A model generated the notes under the pieces. That model was not told the origin of the DNA. It did not search any database and saw only the letters and a list, made by a program, of their open reading frames with translations. Shown here piece by piece: positions 8,217-11,286 of a stretch of DNA of 11,286 bases. The position numbers and the translations under genes were made by a program. Where the stretch lies: NCBI GenBank assembly GCA_028565635.1, contig JAOXYB010054724.1, positions 1 to 11,286 of the forward strand. Reading direction: 5' to 3'. The DNA comes from Phoronis ovalis (Eukaryota; Phoronida; Phoronidae). Numbering within the stretch: the first letter of the stretch is position 1; each line of letters starts with the position of its first letter.

Positions 8217-8851
8217 ATCGTATATAGTTATTCCTTTCCAGTCGCAGGTGTCAGGCCTAGTTGCTTTTATTGGTTCATATTAAATTAAGCGATAATCTAT
8301 CTACTGTATAATTGTTTAACACAGCTATCCATTACTGATAATTAGATTAAGAATTTTTCTCAATTATAATGTCTCATTATTTGAAATTGTTCTCATAACG
8401 TTAATGTAAGCTAGTAGCAAAGCAGAATCAAATGATACGAAATTATCCCGGAAATTATGCATTTTTTGCAAAATTATAATAAAAACGAGAAACACGTACA
8501 AGCCTAAAAAGTTGACATTATAACGTAGAAATAATATATATGCATACACCTTGGTGTGATATCGGACTATAGTCTAGTCGATTTTTGTGTTAACAAGATT
8601 TGTCTGCATCATTAGTCGAGGCGTTTAAGTAAAGTTACTTTTTAATTGCTAATCTTTTGCAGCAGCGTAAAGGACGAAGGAGCCCTGCAGATTAAATATA
8701 ATTTTACGCTACTGATACCATTCTAATTACTGATAAGACATTTCAGATAAATAATAAACGGGAGCGAAAACTAACTTCAGCTTTTAATCAGAATGTTCTA
8801 ATATATACCTTAAGAAATTCTATTTTACCATATCATGCGCAGGAGTTGAAA

Positions 8852-8894
8852 ATCATGTTAATAATAATATTTGCATCATGTTAATAATATTTGC
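8852..8894. repeat. Short tandem duplication (23/20 bp) in the Lbx intron
   Basis: ATCATGTTAATAATAATATTTGC is followed at once by a copy lacking one AAT triplet. It lies about 70 bp inside the intron from the exon 1 donor. The first copy and its junction include ATTTGCAT (8869-8876), the exact POU octamer; the second copy has ATTTGCAA. Confidence 0.7.
8869..8876 (+). promoter_or_regulatory. POU octamer ATTTGCAT
   Basis: An exact match to the octamer bound by POU/Oct factors, just downstream of Lbx exon 1 in the intron. A single 8-bp match can arise by chance in AT-rich DNA. Confidence 0.3.
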
Positions 8895-8964
8895 AAAAAT
8901 TTGTTAAAGGTGCAAAAAAGCATTGCTAGGAGATTTACGAAAAAGGTACTGCTACTTTGTTTAC

Positions 8965-9319
8965 CTTGTCTAAAACTAGTGTCCGGGAGTCCTTCGAAAG
9001 TCAGGCTTGTCATCTTGTAGAGTGCGTCTAAGGGCGAAACTAGTTTAGAGCAATCTAAACGCGGCTCGTCATCAACAACTATCTCATCTTCATCATCGCT
9101 GTCACTGAACTGACTTTGACAGTCTACTAAGGTTTTGTCACAGTTTCCAATAGTTTCATTATTTCTTTTCTTTTCTGGTAACAGAAGAATGTCCCTAACG
9201 CTAAAACTTGTAAAGGGTTTATTTGGATTTCTTTCAGGTAGTTTGTTCATCGCTAACTTTTTGATAGGTTCATAGTTATCGAGACAGTTTTCCTTGTCTA
9301 TTTGCGATTTCTCTTTCAT
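8965..9319 (-). CDS. Lbx: Lbx (ladybird) homeobox protein, exon 1 (residues 1-118)
   Basis: First coding exon of a ladybird-type transcription factor, a nuclear DNA-binding repressor that in other animals specifies muscle precursors and dorsal neurons. I start at the ATG at 9317-9319 (MKEKSQID...) because it has A at -3 and because the reading upstream of it is low-complexity. The frame is open up to 9424, so a longer start is not excluded. Residues 39-45 (FSVRDIL) form an eh1 motif, which in this family recruits Groucho/TLE co-repressors; vertebrate LBX1 has FSIEDIL at the same place. Residues 72-85 are highly acidic (SDSDDEDEIVVDDE). Residues 95-111 (SPLDALYKMTSLTFEGL) match the LBX1 segment SPLCALEELASKTFKGL. 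The exon ends CAAG|GTAAAC, after the first base of codon 119, and splices to the exon ending at 4588. The open frame running on to 8876 is intron read-through. Confidence 0.9.
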
Positions 9320-9614
9320 GTTGGCAAAATTTAATATATAAAAGTTAAGCTGTTGTTGCATAAATATATAAATACCACTGGAAGCAAATATGAATTTTCT
9401 TTTTAACCGTGACGTGTTTATCAAAATCAGTATTACATTAAAACACTATCCAAAAATAAACATCTTTTGCTTCAAAGGTTTAAAACATCACGGGAGGAAT
9501 TATCAATCCCATAAATGTCTTCGATCGCTATAGACGTTGTCAACGTATCAAACGCTAAATTATGTTCTCATACGGTGTTACTCTACAGTGCTATATACCA
9601 CACGATAACGAGGC

Positions 9615-9624
9615 GTCACGTGAC
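9615..9624. promoter_or_regulatory. Palindromic E-box GTCACGTGAC upstream of Lbx
   Basis: A CACGTG core with GT/AC flanks, the ideal site of USF/MITF-type bHLH-zip proteins, about 300 bp before the Lbx start codon. GC-rich words of this kind are rare in this AT-rich sequence. Confidence 0.4.
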
Positions 9625-9653
9625 AAGTTTAATTGCTAATTTGAAACTCGAAA

Positions 9654-9679
9654 AATGACGGTAACAGTCTATCGTCATT
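9654..9679. promoter_or_regulatory. Paired CRE-like half-sites (AATGACG ... CGTCATT)
   Basis: A short inverted repeat with 12 bp between the arms (9654-9660, 9673-9679), holding TGACG and CGTCA, the half-sites of CREB/ATF factors. It sits 335-360 bp upstream of the Lbx ATG, next to the E-box. Confidence 0.3.
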
Positions 9680-9728
9680 ACAAACTTTTACTTACTATAG
9701 TGTAGTGCACTTGAGGTTAGAGGGTGAC

Positions 9729-9736
9729 ATTTTATA
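9729..9736 (-). promoter_or_regulatory. Lbx: Candidate Lbx TATA box (TATAAAAT)
   Basis: It reads TATAAAAT on the minus strand and would place the Lbx transcription start near 9700-9710 with a 5' UTR of about 385 nt holding the E-box. TATA-like words nearer the ATG (about 9333-9378) are alternatives. Many developmental homeobox genes lack a TATA box, so this is tentative. Confidence 0.25.
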
Positions 9737-9864
9737 GTCAAATTCCACTGCGGGTAATTGACCATGTTATTGCCCGCCCTCAGATATTAAAAAATAAGAG
9801 ACGGCAACATATTTATTTCATTTAGTTCAGTTTCGGTGAGATTTCAGAGCCTGTGTTCCATGAA

Positions 9865-9879
9865 ATTAATTAATTAATT
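9865..9879. repeat. ATTAATTAATTAATT run upstream of Lbx
   Basis: A short (TTAA)n run carrying overlapping TAAT cores about 550 bp before the Lbx ATG. It could bind homeodomain proteins, or it may be simple sequence. Confidence 0.5.
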
Positions 9880-11286
9880 CGGTACAGATTTTAAGGATTT
9901 TAAGTGAAATGTATACGATTTTATATTACACAGCGCATCGAAAGTGTTCCTACACTGAATATATTATTTAAAATGTTAAAATAAACAAAAGAGTAGAGTT
10001 TTCTATTTTTAAAAATAAACTTTTAAATTTGCCGTAAATGACAGTGTTTTTTAAAATAATTACTCAGCTTTATATTCAAAGAAAATTATCAGGATATGTT
10101 TATGGCTAAGATTTATCCAAAATTAACTGCTGTTACAGCATTGTATTGTACGCGATTTTTGTTTCTGTTTTCGATGCAAATTGTTTTATCGTTAAATGGT
10201 TTTAAAACAATCGAGAAAAATAAAATCAGAGCTAAAATCGGGATCGGACACTTTTCTAAAATGTGATACAGTTATGGATTTAATTCTAACTATGGCGATA
10301 TTTTTTTTTCACTATGGTGATACAAATGAAATCATATATGATACTGATACTGGAAGAAGCTGTTATTGGTAACAGTGATAACTGTTTCGTAAGAATTTAA
10401 AATATTCCAATCTGTTTATGATCCTAGCTAATTTAATTATGAATGTCGCCTATAGCGTTTGAACAAGTTTGGCATAAGTTGTTTCTAAAACGGATGCTTA
10501 CAAAGCAATTTGACGATACTGTTATTTTAATAAATGCTATCCCCTGAGACCTCTCTAAGCATTGAATACTGTACGCAATTAATAATTAAGGAGTCGCCCG
10601 GGGCTGTTGCTTGATGTGTTTGATGACGTTTCGTATAGTGATTTATTAGAACTCATTGTAATTACGTAAATATTTTTAAATTTAATTTACAAAAAACAAT
10701 TGTTTATCACGAATATGTACATTATGTGTATTTTTTCTAACACTTACTTCAGTTGCAAATTGTACCCGTAATGATTTTAAACTATTGAATCTAACTCGTA
10801 ACTTTTGGCTTAATTTCACTTGCGAGGGGTACTTTCTCATGGGTTTCGCAGTTCCAGCGGGTAACAGATACCATGTAAAAATTTTAAATACAAGGAACAT
10901 TTATAAGCAAATGTTTATTTATAACTTATGAGAGTAGTGATTTTAGATGCTAGACAACATGAATTATTATATTGTTTTAAATTCGGAGCATTATTAACAT
11001 GGTGGGTACACCCAGGGGATACTTACTGGGCATACCGCTCGAATGGAGCAATCAATCCCTAAAGCTTTGAGTCCACTTTCACAGTAATGTCCTTAAAATA
11101 AGTCCACTATTCAACAACAATCCCTAAAAATTTGTTGTTTTTTCACGATTTAATTTAAAGGTAAGATACCTTTGGATTAGACTGGACTCAGTCTGAATAA
11201 TGATTATTGTTTTCACTCAAATTGTCTAAAGTGCTGATAAATTATACTTTTTCAATTGTGTAACTTATATTTAGTCATATTTAAAT
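9880..11286. other. Upstream flank of Lbx, largely featureless
   Basis: AT-rich DNA with no supported gene beyond the weak exon candidate at 10748-10900. Near 11030 a second GTAAGT donor-like word reads on the minus strand in a GC-richer patch (about 11005-11060). CAATCCCTAAA and AGTCCACT each occur twice between 11051 and 11130. No Tlx or other NK-type homeobox, the usual genomic neighbours of Lbx, is present. Confidence 0.5.
10748..10900 (-). other. Possible 5' coding exon, unidentified (up to 51 residues)
   Basis: On the minus strand an open frame runs from ATG at 10900 to a perfect donor GAA|GTAAGT (GT at 10746-10747). The first 18 residues are hydrophobic (MFLVFKIFTWYLLPAGTA), signal-peptide-like. 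The rest, from an internal Met at 10840, is rich in Lys and Arg (MRKYPSQVKLSQKLRVRF...). The segment is richer in GC than its surroundings. No family is recognised, the first ATG has a poor Kozak context, and the exon could not belong to Lbx without a splice acceptor upstream of 9319. Chance remains the leading explanation. Confidence 0.18.

Larger units (their letters stand above)
4938..8964 (-). other. Lbx: Lbx intron 1 (4027 bp)
   Basis: The donor is CAAG|GTAAAC (GT at 8963-8964 read on the minus strand) and the acceptor is TTTTAG|GT (AG at 4938-4939). Both follow the GT-AG rule, and joining them keeps the Lbx frame. The intron is AT-rich and holds no recognisable coding gene on either strand. 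It does contain non-random motifs entered separately: a forkhead-like palindrome and TATA box near 5641-5697, a TAAT cluster at 5998-6043, a TATA box at 8116 and palindrome at 8201, and a small duplication with a POU octamer at 8852-8894. A block of higher GC at about 6421-6535 has no identifiable content. The long first intron of a developmental homeobox gene is a usual place for enhancers, but that is inference here. Confidence 0.85.

Noticed and set aside
5210-8549. Intronic frames at 5210-5473, 6057-6245, 7190-7423 and 8364-8549
   Set aside because: All are AT-driven, rich in Leu/Ile/Phe/Asn/Lys, lie inside the Lbx intron and show no homology I recognise or splice support.
8876-8964. Continuation of the exon 1 frame past the donor
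   Set aside because: CAAG|GTAAAC is a good donor, the protein similarity stops there, and splicing to the homeobox exon keeps the frame.
9320-9424. N-terminal extension of the Lbx exon 1 frame (35 extra residues)
   Set aside because: The extra peptide is low-complexity and AT-driven, and the ATG at 9319 has a better context and gives an N-terminus of the usual family length before the eh1 motif. Not fully excluded.
1-11286. CRISPR arrays, bacterial operons, phage or viral genes, rRNA
   Set aside because: No regularly spaced repeats, no cas-like or phage-like frames, no rRNA segments; the gene structure is eukaryotic throughout.

Overview
This window looks like nuclear DNA from an invertebrate animal. 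It is strongly AT-rich, its one clear protein gene is split by a 4-kb intron with standard GT/AG borders, it carries a eukaryotic tRNA gene with internal A and B boxes, and it has a long AC microsatellite and short decayed repeats. There are no operons, bacterial ribosome binding sites or phage signals. The protein is a ladybird-type (Lbx) homeodomain factor. Its divergence from vertebrate LBX1 and the small intron suggest a protostome, perhaps a lophotrochozoan such as a mollusc. That placement is inference only.

Layout. 1-805: noncoding, with a foldback (MITE-like) inverted repeat near 84-232. 806-943: a possible unidentified terminal exon on the minus strand. 1248-1296: a perfect (AC)24 microsatellite. 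1712-2044: an unexplained open frame, followed by two diverged 115-bp tandem repeat units (2037-2254). 3296-3368: tRNA-Val(AAC) on the minus strand, flanked by a 12-bp direct repeat. 3625-3700: a 38-bp tandem duplication with a hairpin core. 3882-4587: probable 3' flank or 3' UTR of Lbx. 4588-9319: the complete Lbx coding gene on the minus strand, made of exon 2 (4588-4937), the intron (4938-8964) and exon 1 (8965-9319). 9320-11286: upstream DNA with promoter-like motifs and a weak exon candidate near 10748.

The two Lbx exons join in frame (codon split G|GT) into a 234-residue protein. It has an eh1 (Groucho-binding) motif, an acidic patch, a conserved Lbx segment, the homeodomain, and an unusually short C-terminal tail. 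The intron holds several plausible cis-regulatory motifs: a cluster of TAAT cores, a forkhead-like palindrome next to a TATA box, a POU octamer, and a second TATA box close to a perfect palindrome. None can be proven from sequence alone.

I found no convincing undescribed system. The points most worth a second look are the N-terminal position of the acidic patch with the short tail in Lbx, the tRNA with a mismatched anticodon stem between direct repeats, the foldback element, and the intronic promoter-like cluster.
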